In this document: positions 36,108 to 44,950 of the stretch, piece by piece
Layout of the letters: the number at the start of each line of letters is the position of its first letter
Position numbering within the stretch: position 1 is the stretch's first letter
Assembly (NCBI GenBank): GCA_002215675.1
Contig: NGFH01000002.1
Location: forward strand, 157,887 to 221,886
DNA: 64,000 nucleotides
From: Bacteroidetes bacterium 2013_40CM_41_45
GTDB lineage: Bacteria > Bacteroidota > Bacteroidia > AKYH767-A > 2013-40CM-41-45
Reading direction: 5' to 3'
Made by a program: the position numbers and the translations under genes
The notes under the pieces: model-generated
What the model saw: only the letters and a program-made list of their open reading frames with translations
Database searches by the model: none
Told to the model about the DNA's origin: nothing

Positions 36108-37075
36108 AAAAAATTCTTATTACCGGAGCAGGCGGCTTCATTGGTTCTCACCTGGCAGAATATTGTGTAGAAAGCGGATATAAAGTGAAGGCGTTTGTCA
36201 GGTATAATTCTGCCAATCACCGGGGGTGGCTCGAAGATTCTGTTTACAAAAAAGAAATTGAAGTTGTGGCCGGTGATATCCGTGATTACGATTCGGTTCA
36301 TGATGCGCTCGGGGGCTGCACGGAAGTTTTTCATCTCGCTGCATTAATCGGCATTCCGTATTCTTACGTTTCGCCCCTTGCGTATATCAAAACAAACATC
36401 GAAGGAACCTACAATATACTGGAGGTATCGAAAAAACTGAACCTGGAAAACATCCTGATAACCTCTACGAGTGAAACATACGGCACGGCACAATATGTGC
36501 CGATGGATGAAAACCACCCGCTTGTTGGACAATCACCTTATTCTGCCTCCAAGATTGCGGCAGACCAATTGGCGCTCAGCTATCATCGCTCCTTTGATTT
36601 ACCGGTAAAAATTGTTCGCCCCTTCAATACTTACGGGCCGCGCCAATCAGGACGCGCCGTTATTACCACCATTATTATGCAATTGCTAAAGAATGAAAAA
36701 ATACATTTGGGAAATCTTAGCCCAACACGCGACTTCACTTTTGTAAAGGATACGGTTGCGGGATTTCTTCGGATTTCTGAGAATAGGAAACTCAATGGTA
36801 CGGCCACCAACATTGGGATGAATGAGGAGGTTTCTGTCGGAGAGCTTGCAAAAATCATTGCCGGCATGATGAATAAAGAGATTAAGATGGCCAAAAACAA
36901 GGAAAGAATGAGGCCTGCCAGCAGCGAAGTGGAGCGCTTGCGATGCGACAACAGCCGCATTTTGAAAACCACAAATTGGAAACCGAAGTATAACCTTAAA
37001 AAAGGATTGCGGGAGACCATAGAGTGGGTTCGAAAAAATCACTCCCGTTTCAAGCACGACATATATAATATCTGA
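36104..37075 (+). CDS. LegB-like nucleotide-sugar 4,6-dehydratase
   Basis: A 323-residue extended SDR. GAGGFIGSHLAEYCVES, GDIRDYDSVHDAL, HLAALIGIPYSYVSP, TSTSETYGTAQYVPM and YSASKIAADQLALS follow closely the LegB group, a configuration-retaining 4,6-dehydratase of legionaminic acid and related pathways. The preceding nucleotidyltransferase could supply its substrate, as PtmE does in Campylobacter. The LegC, LegG and LegI partners were not seen, so a simpler 6-deoxy sugar is as likely. Confidence 0.88.
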   Translation: MKKILITGAGGFIGSHLAEYCVESGYKVKAFVRYNSANHRGWLEDSVYKKEIEVVAGDIRDYDSVHDALGGCTEVFHLAALIGIPYSYVSPLAYIKTNIEGTYNILEVSKKLNLENILITSTSETYGTAQYVPMDENHPLVGQSPYSASKIAADQLALSYHRSFDLPVKIVRPFNTYGPRQSGRAVITTIIMQLLKNEKIHLGNLSPTRDFTFVKDTVAGFLRISENRKLNGTATNIGMNEEVSVGELAKIIAGMMNKEIKMAKNKERMRPASSEVERLRCDNSRILKTTNWKPKYNLKKGLRETIEWVRKNHSRFKHDIYNI

Positions 37076-37130
37076 TTGGAAACGCTTGAAATAACAAACC
37101 TAAGTTATACCCGGAATAAACATTTCATAA

Positions 37131-37898
37131 TTATATATCTGCCCTTACGTAAACCAAATTATCACCTTTGGAGTACTGATTGAAATTATACTTTTCAATA
37201 GCAGAATAAAATGCAATTGCGCATCCGGGTTTAAAGCGGTCATGCAGTTCAATAATCAGCACATCCACAAGATGAATCCATCTCCTGTAATTCTCCTCAA
37301 ATAATTCTTTCTCTGTACCTTCAATATCCAGTTTTAGAATATTTATTCTCTCAAAACCGGAATCATTCAATATTTTTTCCACGGTTACAGCCTGCATTGA
37401 ATCTAAATCGGTGGATGAAGCTTCCACAATTCTGAATTCTGTCTTGCCTGCTTGGGGATTCATAATTTTCACCAGCCCATTCGTCTTCCACACGGCCGAC
37501 TGAATGCATTGAAAGTTTTTGTATGATGAGCAATTTCTGCTAATCATTTCAACATTGGATGATTCGGGCTCAATAGCTATAACCTTGGCATCGGGGTACT
37601 TATTAAGAAATACTACAGAAGCATAACCTGCATTTGCCCCAGCGTCAATGATCAACTCAGGATGTAAATTATCCGGAAGAGGGAAACGGAGGTAAAGAAA
37701 ATTTTCTAGAAAATTAGAAACATCTGATGTTCCTAACCTTACATGAATCGGGTGTTTAATTTCCGGAATATGTAAAGAGACAATTTCCGCAGAGCTGGAC
37801 TTTGGAAAAAGTTTTTGAGCAATCCGTACCCCATTGCGTATCCCAAACCTTTCCATGTAAGGCATGTAGTTTCTCAGCCTGCTTTCGATATAACTCAT
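37131..37898 (-). CDS. FkbM family methyltransferase
   Basis: A 255-residue protein of the FkbM (Methyltransf_21) family. Motif I is IDAGANAGYASVVFL; VIAIEPESSNVEMISRNC and NILKLDIEGTEKELF are the SAM-pocket and post-motif segments. These enzymes O-methylate sugars or polyketides. It probably methylates a sugar of the glycan. A TAATTTTG -7 element lies 26 bp before its ATG, so it may be transcribed on its own from 37917 or so. Confidence 0.9.
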   Translation of the reverse strand: MSYIESRLRNYMPYMERFGIRNGVRIAQKLFPKSSSAEIVSLHIPEIKHPIHVRLGTSDVSNFLENFLYLRFPLPDNLHPELIIDAGANAGYASVVFLNKYPDAKVIAIEPESSNVEMISRNCSSYKNFQCIQSAVWKTNGLVKIMNPQAGKTEFRIVEASSTDLDSMQAVTVEKILNDSGFERINILKLDIEGTEKELFEENYRRWIHLVDVLIIELHDRFKPGCAIAFYSAIEKYNFNQYSKGDNLVYVRADI

Positions 37899-37923
37899 AT
37901 TGCTTCCAGGGAAATAGTGTACG

Positions 37924-37931
37924 CAAAATTA
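37924..37931 (-). promoter_or_regulatory. Putative -7 element (TAATTTTG)
   Basis: On the minus strand TAATTTTG matches TAnnTTTG and lies 26 bp before the FkbM start codon at 37898. No clear TTTG is seen at the -33 spacing. Confidence 0.4.
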
Positions 37932-37957
37932 CGATAAAATGTCGGTGGATTCGTCCT

Positions 37958-39271
37958 TTAATTAAGCATAATATCTCTCAATTTCGCTCTGAGGAAAACG
38001 ATATCATTCCTGTTAATAATAAAAAGCTGTTTGAGGGAACTATGACTTGCTTTTATGTAAACAAAGACTGTATAAACGGTACTGACACAGTAGGAAATTA
38101 TAGTTGCGATAGCTGCGCCTTGATTTCCGTAAAGAGGAATCAAAATAATATCGAAGCACAAGCAGAAAATAAATCCGATTATCCCACCCACCATATTTAT
38201 CCTTACTTTACCTTTTCCTACAAAATAAGATGCAATAACAGTGGTTATACTGAAGGGTATAACTCCGGCAAGCAACATTTTAAACAATACAATTGAATCT
38301 AAAAATTCATGCCCGTAGAAAAGGGGAATCATAAATTCAATGGCAAAATATAAAATTGCTCCTACAACTAAAAGGACGCTAAATGCCGTCCGTGTGAGTG
38401 CGTTGGTCTGATTCACTATCGTATCATGATTGCCAGAGCCGGAATAGGCAACAAAAATACTTGCTATTGCTTGCGGAAGAAGCCAAAGCATTTGGGCCAA
38501 ACTCACAGCAAGCGAATAAATGCCAAGTTGTTCACTTCCACTGTAGTGTTTTACAAACCAGAAATCCATACGGTAGCTCATGAACTGAAATAAATTAGCT
38601 ATATATGCTGTGAAAGAATAAGTGAGAATATATTTTAACTGCGTAGAATCCAGAAACTTGAATTGGAAAGGCGGACGCGCGTATCTTACGTATAGATAAA
38701 AAGAAGCGAGAACCTGCAAAAAATTAATAGCTACATAGTAAATGATGAATGCCCTTAAAGATAATTTCGTTTGCCATAAATAAAGCGCAATGTATATGGC
38801 AAGTGAAACGGGTATATAAAGGAATGAGAGTTTCTGCTGTTCGCGGAATAACTTTTTGCCGCTCAGAATAGAGTTAATGAGAATGCTTGTGGTTGAAGTA
38901 ATGAATATAGCAAGTAAAACTGCTTTGGTATAAAACAAATTACGTCCTTCCGGTAGCAGGAAATTAAATTTATCGAAAGGAAAAAAAAGCAATGTTCCTA
39001 GGCATCCAAGAACAAGAACGATGGTAATAAATGAAATAGAATTTATAGTTTCTCTCAGCGGTGCACGGTTTGTAGAAATCACATGAACAATTGCCGGACT
39101 TAAGCTTAGGCCTAGCAACAAAACCAGAAATTGAGAAGTGTTTAACAGCAACGCAAAATCTCCCCTGCCACCTGCTCCGAGAATTCGTGCTGTGAGTATA
39201 GAAATAATGAAACCGGAAACAAGTCCCAGGATCTGAACAAAAAATTGACGGATGATATTGTTTGACAGCAT
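37958..39271 (-). CDS. Wzx-like oligosaccharide flippase
   Basis: A 437-residue polytopic protein with about 12 membrane segments. MLSNNIIRQFFVQILGLVSG, then TARILGAGGRGDFALL, is the amphipathic start and G-rich loop of the Polysacc_synt/MATE-like flippases. The FVKHYSGSEQLGIYSLA loop is also typical. It should turn lipid-linked glycan units to the periplasmic side. It is the only flippase candidate in the window. Confidence 0.9.
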   Translation of the reverse strand: MLSNNIIRQFFVQILGLVSGFIISILTARILGAGGRGDFALLLNTSQFLVLLLGLSLSPAIVHVISTNRAPLRETINSISFITIVLVLGCLGTLLFFPFDKFNFLLPEGRNLFYTKAVLLAIFITSTTSILINSILSGKKLFREQQKLSFLYIPVSLAIYIALYLWQTKLSLRAFIIYYVAINFLQVLASFYLYVRYARPPFQFKFLDSTQLKYILTYSFTAYIANLFQFMSYRMDFWFVKHYSGSEQLGIYSLAVSLAQMLWLLPQAIASIFVAYSGSGNHDTIVNQTNALTRTAFSVLLVVGAILYFAIEFMIPLFYGHEFLDSIVLFKMLLAGVIPFSITTVIASYFVGKGKVRINMVGGIIGFIFCLCFDIILIPLYGNQGAAIATIISYCVSTVYTVFVYIKASHSSLKQLFIINRNDIVFLRAKLRDIMLN

Positions 39272-39355
39272 GGCGGATTGCTCGGCTTCAATGCCCTAGA
39301 CCTTTTAGGCCCAGCGAAAACTTGCTCGCAGGTTTTATTTCATATTCAACAGGGT

Positions 39356-40831
39356 TCATTCTGCAGCAGCTTTGCGGGTGAATAATTTTTTTCCATAATC
39401 GTAGAAGCGAAAACAAAAATAGGACACTCCCAATATCAGAAATGGATACGAAGGAGCAAAATAGCGGAACTCTGTTGCTCGCAGACCAAGCGGAAAAAAA
39501 ATAACCAGGTACAAAGGAATCAAAAGCAGCATATAGGTGCGTTTGTCTTGTAAAAACATGAAAATAAGCCCCGCAAATCCTGCCGTAAATGCTAAATAAT
39601 ACAGCAATGATTGTAAAATCTTCAAAGCCCATTGATATGAATGATAACATTCCGAGCCTTTTTTTACAGGCATATAATAGCTGCCGCTGTGGATTAAAAA
39701 ATTTTTGCAAAGAATAAGCGGAGTAAGAAAATAATAGGAAAACTTATGGTCTCTCTTATAAGTTTCAGTCATCAAATTAAATTTATTGACTGTCAGGTTC
39801 TCCAATGAATCGGTCGGATTTCTTCTAAATGCTAAATATAAATTCCTGGCTTCTTCAATATCTCTCATTGTTAAATCAGCGCTGAAAATCCGCTTCGGAA
39901 ATTTATAAATGCAAGGTATTGCTTCCTGTGGCTCAAAATAGCATCCTGCACTTCGGGTATCCCAAAAGGTAAAACTTTCTCCTATGGTTTTAATAAAAGT
40001 TATATACGCCTGGCTGGCCGGAGGAAAGGGGTACCCTGCGTAAATATTTTGCTGAAACGGGATAAACTTATTAAACAATTTGTAATTCCGGACAACCCAC
40101 GGAGCATCCAGCACAATTATGGGGATAGAAACAATAATGGAAGATGTAAGTATTTTTTTTGCGTAATCTGAAAGTTTAAAACGCCGGTAATGCCATAATA
40201 ACTCTGCACCCATAAAAATAAACAGCAAAGAAAAATAGGGTTTGAACAAAATTGTTAAAGCAAGAAAGAGCCCGGTCAGTACTAATTTCTTATTGCTTCG
40301 CTCACCGCTCAGGTAAGTATAGTATTGATATGCGAACAGGCATAAAAAACTTATACCGAAACTTTCCGACAAAATATAAAAATCAAAAAATGTTATATTG
40401 AGTGATAAGAGAGACAGAAAAATAAAAACCCAGAACGCCTTTCGATTTTTAAATAAACCTGCACATAGCTTAGCGGTATAATAAATGGCAATGCTTTCCA
40501 TTAGTACTTGCAGGATCACCACTATGCTTAGTGCAACATTTTTTTCAAAGAGCAATCGAAAGAGATAATAGACAATTCCTACGTAAGGCATCCGGCCTGC
40601 CTTTGCAGATCCAAAATAATAGCTTCCTTCGTTTATATAATTATCAATCGGTGTAATATATGAGGAAGCATCACCTGTCATGGAAGCCAGGCCTGAAAAG
40701 AAAGATGGAGCCAGGCATTTAGAAAGATGAATAAGATATAGTACGCTCAATAATTTAATAAAGAAAATAAAACCGATTATTAAATAAGGATTGTACTTAT
40801 TTTTTAATAAGCCGCCAAAGGATAGTGTCAT
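39356..40831 (-). CDS. GT39-like polytopic membrane protein
   Basis: A 491-residue membrane protein with about ten hydrophobic segments (for example YLIIGFIFFIKLLSVLYLIH and LVLTGLFLALTILFKPYFSL). The acidic first loop (LASMTGDASSYITPID) resembles the PMT_2/ArnT-like acceptor site. The function is either transfer from a polyprenyl-P-sugar in the periplasm or chain polymerisation. It follows the GtrB-like GT2 gene, its likely donor supplier, by 30 bp. Confidence 0.8.
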   Translation of the reverse strand: MTLSFGGLLKNKYNPYLIIGFIFFIKLLSVLYLIHLSKCLAPSFFSGLASMTGDASSYITPIDNYINEGSYYFGSAKAGRMPYVGIVYYLFRLLFEKNVALSIVVILQVLMESIAIYYTAKLCAGLFKNRKAFWVFIFLSLLSLNITFFDFYILSESFGISFLCLFAYQYYTYLSGERSNKKLVLTGLFLALTILFKPYFSLLFIFMGAELLWHYRRFKLSDYAKKILTSSIIVSIPIIVLDAPWVVRNYKLFNKFIPFQQNIYAGYPFPPASQAYITFIKTIGESFTFWDTRSAGCYFEPQEAIPCIYKFPKRIFSADLTMRDIEEARNLYLAFRRNPTDSLENLTVNKFNLMTETYKRDHKFSYYFLTPLILCKNFLIHSGSYYMPVKKGSECYHSYQWALKILQSLLYYLAFTAGFAGLIFMFLQDKRTYMLLLIPLYLVIFFPLGLRATEFRYFAPSYPFLILGVSYFCFRFYDYGKKLFTRKAAAE

Positions 40832-40861
40832 ACAAAATCAAATGCTGCACCGTCACCGCAA

Positions 40862-41776
40862 TTATTCATACCTTTTGTCTATTATATAATTGGGTCGTTT
40901 TTTTACCTCATCTAAAATTCTCCAGATATATTCTCCTATAATGCCAATCATCAGCATGGTCAGCCCTCCAATGATTAAAATTAAAATCATGATGGGAGCC
41001 CATCCTTTAAAGGGAGTATCCTTGGCAAAATATGCATATAAAATGTTTATGGCATACAAAAAACCTGAAAGCGCAACGAACACGCCGATGAAAGATAAAA
41101 TCCGCAGGGGAAGATAGCTCACGTTTAAAAACGCTGAGTAGAAATTTCGAAATCGCTTAAATGAATTATACTGCGACTTCCCGATTTTTCTTTCTAATTT
41201 ATCGTAAGGAATAAATTTGACTTTAAAACCTATCCACAAAATATCATACTGATAAAACCGGTGATGTTCTTTGAGTGAGTTTATCACATCGAGCGCTTTT
41301 CTGTCGAGCAGCGCAAAATCAAAACCGCCTGGCGGGGCGCTTGGCAAAAGCAGCTTATAAAATACTCGTGAAGTAAAACGGTTCAGGGAAGAAGTTTTAT
41401 GTGTGCTGCGATAGCTGATAACAATTTCGTTTCCCTCTTCCCATTCTTTAATCATTTTAGTGCATTGCTCGGGAGGGTCTTGCAGGTCTGCAGCCATATT
41501 AATTATAACATCTCCGGCTGCATATTTCCAACCGGCAAGAATGGCAGCCATCTGTCCGAAGTTCCGGGAGAATGAAATTACTTTAATGTTTTTATCGTGT
41601 TCTTTCAATTCCAAAATTTCATTCAACGAATTATCCTTTGACCCATCGTTTACAAATAACAATTCATATTCGTATTGAGGGAAATAGGTTCTCAGCTCAT
41701 GCGCCATCCTCTCGTACAAAGGTTTGAGAGCACCTTGGTTTTGATACACAGCAAAGCAAATGGAAATTCGTTTCAT
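40862..41776 (-). CDS. GtrB-like GT2 (polyprenyl-phosphate sugar transferase)
   Basis: A 304-residue GT2 beginning ISICFAVYQNQGALKPLY, with FVNDGSKDNS and NMAADLQDPPEQ (the DxD-containing region). Two C-terminal membrane helices (ILSFIGVFVALSGFLYA and IMILILIIGGLTMLMIG) follow, as in GtrB/DPM-like enzymes that load a sugar onto undecaprenyl phosphate. The location next to a GT39-like gene fits a donor/transferase pair. Sugar identity is unknown. Confidence 0.92.
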   Translation of the reverse strand: MKRISICFAVYQNQGALKPLYERMAHELRTYFPQYEYELLFVNDGSKDNSLNEILELKEHDKNIKVISFSRNFGQMAAILAGWKYAAGDVIINMAADLQDPPEQCTKMIKEWEEGNEIVISYRSTHKTSSLNRFTSRVFYKLLLPSAPPGGFDFALLDRKALDVINSLKEHHRFYQYDILWIGFKVKFIPYDKLERKIGKSQYNSFKRFRNFYSAFLNVSYLPLRILSFIGVFVALSGFLYAINILYAYFAKDTPFKGWAPIMILILIIGGLTMLMIGIIGEYIWRILDEVKKRPNYIIDKRYE

Positions 41777-41800
41777 CTTGAAATGGTCAGGTTCGGACGG

Positions 41801-42550
41801 TTAGGAAGTTTTTTTTCCTTTCTCGCATAACAAAAAAATGCTCGAGCAAAGGTCGGGGTATTGCTGACCAAGTTGATAGCATCCTTCAAGATATTCCCTA
41901 CTTATTATGTCAGTATTCAGTAACCTGTCCCACTGAAAATTAGCAAGCGCTTTAAAAAATATTCCGGAACGATAAACCACTTTTAAACCCGCAGCCCTCG
42001 CATCTCTTTCCAGCGTGTCCAATGAATAGGTGATTCTATGACCATGTTCTTTCTCGGCCGGAGTCACCGCTGAATTATGATTTATTAATCCCATCTTAAC
42101 GGCAATTTGCCTGGATGGAGCATTGGCATTGGGGCAAACCAAAAAGAACCTTCCTGTGTCTGATAACCATTCTTCGTTTATTCTTCTTAGCACCAGCACC
42201 GGGTCATCAAGATGTTCCAGCACATGGGTCAGCACAATGTTATCATATTTACCGGGTAAGCTTACCTCTTCAAAAAGTGCATTAAAGTAGCGGATGTTTC
42301 CACCAAGTGTTTCTTTTGCAACTTTGATTCCTTCATCTGATGCCTCCACGCATGTAATGTCTTTAAAGTATGGAAGAAAGCGTTTGGTAAAATCTCCTTT
42401 AAAGCTTCCTAATTCAAGAAGGTTGCCTTCACGAAAGAAGGGAAGGAACGACTTGAGCATGAAAGGATGCATTACATCAAAGTCAAAATTGTAAGCATAT
42501 TTATGCTCTTTGGTGTCTTTGGATTCGGCATTATAATTTCGTTGGTCCAT
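41801..42550 (-). CDS. Class I SAM-dependent methyltransferase
   Basis: A 249-residue methyltransferase. Motif I is LLELGSFKGDFTKRFLPYF, followed by ITCVEASDEGI, VLTHVLEHLDDP and GRFFLVCPNANAPS. This is the Methyltransf_23 pattern used in glycan and lipid modification. It is directly downstream of the GNAT gene with no gap, consistent with joint action on an amino sugar. Confidence 0.9.
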   Translation of the reverse strand: MDQRNYNAESKDTKEHKYAYNFDFDVMHPFMLKSFLPFFREGNLLELGSFKGDFTKRFLPYFKDITCVEASDEGIKVAKETLGGNIRYFNALFEEVSLPGKYDNIVLTHVLEHLDDPVLVLRRINEEWLSDTGRFFLVCPNANAPSRQIAVKMGLINHNSAVTPAEKEHGHRITYSLDTLERDARAAGLKVVYRSGIFFKALANFQWDRLLNTDIISREYLEGCYQLGQQYPDLCSSIFLLCEKGKKTS

Positions 42551-43003
42551 TTAAGACAGTTTTAATTTCATCAACAACTGATTATCCTTGTTTTCATAAA
42601 CCAGGAAGTTAAATTTATTGTAGAGCTTAATGGCATCAAAATTGTCATCAGAAACTTCTAACCGTATTTCTACAAAGTTATTTTTCCGTGCATACTCAAT
42701 GCAGGACTTGATTAATTCCGATGCTATTCCTTTTCCCTCATATCGTTTAACAACGCTCACATCTGTAATGTATCCGTAATGATTAGCGATGTCATTGAAA
42801 TACGCTGCAATTAAAGCAACGAGATTTTTTTTATCCCACGCCTCAAAGGTAACAGCATTTTTAAAAATTTTTTTTGCATAATCGGGCAGATTAACACGCT
42901 GACGCAACTGATTAATAAAATTTTCGTCACAACCTTCGAAGTGAGAAAGCAAATCCGTTATCGTTGCAGTTGCTGATGTAAACATTAACCCGGATTTATT
43001 CAT
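42551..43003 (-). CDS. GNAT family N-acetyltransferase
   Basis: A 150-residue GNAT. The acetyl-CoA loop is KRYEGKGIASELIKSC, followed by the EVSDDNFDAIKLYNKFNF segment typical of the C-terminal half. Given the DegT aminotransferase in the same operon, it may acetylate the amino sugar that enzyme makes; this is inference. It directly abuts the methyltransferase gene. Confidence 0.88.
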   Translation of the reverse strand: MNKSGLMFTSATATITDLLSHFEGCDENFINQLRQRVNLPDYAKKIFKNAVTFEAWDKKNLVALIAAYFNDIANHYGYITDVSVVKRYEGKGIASELIKSCIEYARKNNFVEIRLEVSDDNFDAIKLYNKFNFLVYENKDNQLLMKLKLS

Positions 43004-43012
43004 TCAGCGATT

Positions 43013-43978
43013 TTAATTTTCTAACAAGGCAAGTCCAAAACCATAACGCCCGAATTCATTCCCATTATAGAGCAAATATATCCTGCCATCGCATTCAAAA
43101 ATATTTGGATAACACATCATATCAGAATCCCACCCATTTTCTGAAACATCAATTCCAAGATTCCTGTCATCTCTTACCCAGTGATTCAAATCTTCAGAAT
43201 ATGCAAGGCCAAGACGATAAGCATTCGCTTTGTTTGTTCTGAAATCGATAGCCTGCCTGTAACAAAACACCATAAAGTATTTAGTTCCTAGTTTTATTAC
43301 ACTCGGCAGTGCCTGGCACTCATCTGCATTTAATTTATCGGGGATTACCTGTCTATTTTTTTTCTGCCAATTAATTCCATCTCCAGAAGTTGCACAACCG
43401 ATTTTGTACACTCTCTCCGGAGATTCATTTCCGGCCGGCTGAATCCACCGTGTTCCGTAGATATACCACATAAAGTAATTGCCGTTAAAGATAGTTACAA
43501 ACGGGTCACCGACTAAAAATGGCTCATACAGAGAAGCGGTAAGGATTGGGCCGTCACCGCTCTTCCCGAATGTCAAGCCATTGTCTCTGCTTACAGCCAA
43601 ACCAATCGAGGTTTCAACCGGTACCGATATCCTGCGGCTCCATCCGCACGTATAGCTAATGATTTTATTTTTATCCCGGACAACATTCATCGGAAAAATT
43701 CCGTGCTCGTCAAAACACCCCGGCCTGCCTAATTCAATAACAGTTTGTGAAGAGTTATTAATAATTTTATTGAATTGTTTATCCATGTCAATAAAAGCAA
43801 TATGGCTGAGATATTTTCCCGATAAATCTTTTTTTCTCACAGAAAAATAAATCCGGACAAAGTCATCGAACACAAGCGCTTGCGGCGACTGTGCAAATTC
43901 ATGGTATTCATTAAATAATTTAAATGTTGTTGGATCGAAAATCTTTCCCTGCTTTTTCCATTTCATTTTCTGTGGCAT
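43013..43978 (-). CDS. Five-bladed beta-propeller glycosidase-like protein, copy 1
   Basis: A 321-residue protein with the blade pattern of the GH32/43/130 beta-propeller clans. Segments EFAQSPQALVFDDFVRIYF, CFDEHGIFPMNV, YEPFLVGDPFVTIFNGNY, ECQALPSVIKLGTKYFMVFC and GWDSDMMCYPNIFE repeat the W/Y-rich blade ends with acidic residues. No signal peptide is visible, so it is cytoplasmic. It is close to the next gene over its whole length. A catabolic glycosidase in a biosynthetic operon is unexpected; a transferase or phosphorylase-like activity is possible. Confidence 0.8.
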   Translation of the reverse strand: MPQKMKWKKQGKIFDPTTFKLFNEYHEFAQSPQALVFDDFVRIYFSVRKKDLSGKYLSHIAFIDMDKQFNKIINNSSQTVIELGRPGCFDEHGIFPMNVVRDKNKIISYTCGWSRRISVPVETSIGLAVSRDNGLTFGKSGDGPILTASLYEPFLVGDPFVTIFNGNYFMWYIYGTRWIQPAGNESPERVYKIGCATSGDGINWQKKNRQVIPDKLNADECQALPSVIKLGTKYFMVFCYRQAIDFRTNKANAYRLGLAYSEDLNHWVRDDRNLGIDVSENGWDSDMMCYPNIFECDGRIYLLYNGNEFGRYGFGLALLEN

Positions 43979-43988
43979 TTAGCAATCT

Positions 43989-44942
43989 TCACGTCATTAA
44001 CCGGGCTATGCCAAAACCATGTTTGCCCACTTGGTTTCCCAGGTAGAGCATGTAAATTTCATTATCCAGTTCAAATACGTGAGGGTAGGCGACCATTTCA
44101 GAATCCCATCCCGTGTCAGAAATATCTATTCCTGCTCTGGTATCATCCCTGGTCCAATTCAGCATATTATCAGAGGATGCATAGCCAATCCGATATCCTC
44201 CTTCTTTGCCGCGATAGTTCAAGCTCTTGCGATAACAAAAAAACATATGGTATTTATTCTTGTAATAAAAAACATCGGGGCTTGCCTGGCATTCATTTTC
44301 TTCCAATTTACTTTCAATCAGTTCGTGATTCATTTTCGTCCAGTCAATTCCATTATCGGATGAAGCCATTCGAATCTTATAAACGGGTTCCATTCGGGTC
44401 TCAGCAGTCAGCCATTTTTTACCTGCTATGTACCATAAATACCAGCGGTTATTAAACCTCCGGATTTTCGGGCCGCTTAAAATAAACGGCTCATCTATAG
44501 TGTATGAAAGCACAGGGCCGTTGCCAAGCTTTGTAAATGTCTTTCCGTCGTCATGACTTACTGCGCAACCGATGGCAACATCAAAGGGCACAGATTCGCA
44601 CCGGGTCCAGCCGCCATAATATGCAAAAATCTTGTCCTCATTTCTTATAACGGATGTAGGGTAAATTCCAAACTCGTCAAAAGCTCCTTTGCCGCCTAAT
44701 TCCATAATAGGTTTTGCTGATACATTTAATATTTCGAATAAATTTTTTCGGTTAATATCCACGTACCCCGTATAACTCACGTAGTTCCCGTTATTTTCCC
44801 GGGGAGGCCTGCCCGAAAAATAAATTCGTACAAAATTATCGAACACTAAAACACATGGCGCCTGTGCAAATTCAGTAAGCCATGAAATTCCCTTTACGTC
44901 TGACGGGTTAAAAATTCGACCTAACTTCTTCCACTTAAACAT
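43989..44942 (-). CDS. Five-bladed beta-propeller glycosidase-like protein, copy 2
   Basis: A 317-residue paralogue of the previous gene. Matching blade segments are EFAQAPCVLVFDNFVRIYF, AFDEFGIYPTSV, DEPFILSGPKIRRFNNRWYL, ECQASPDVFYYKNKYHMFF and GWDSEMVAYPHVFE, including the conserved Asp and Glu. No signal peptide. The genes are 10 bp apart, so they are an expressed pair. Substrate and reaction are unknown. Confidence 0.8.
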   Translation of the reverse strand: MFKWKKLGRIFNPSDVKGISWLTEFAQAPCVLVFDNFVRIYFSGRPPRENNGNYVSYTGYVDINRKNLFEILNVSAKPIMELGGKGAFDEFGIYPTSVIRNEDKIFAYYGGWTRCESVPFDVAIGCAVSHDDGKTFTKLGNGPVLSYTIDEPFILSGPKIRRFNNRWYLWYIAGKKWLTAETRMEPVYKIRMASSDNGIDWTKMNHELIESKLEENECQASPDVFYYKNKYHMFFCYRKSLNYRGKEGGYRIGYASSDNMLNWTRDDTRAGIDISDTGWDSEMVAYPHVFELDNEIYMLYLGNQVGKHGFGIARLMT

Positions 44943-44950
44943 TTTAATGT

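Noticed and set aside
39288..39710. A 140-codon minus-strand frame overlapping the GT39-like gene
   Set aside because: It overlaps a clear polytopic protein in another frame and has no family resemblance.
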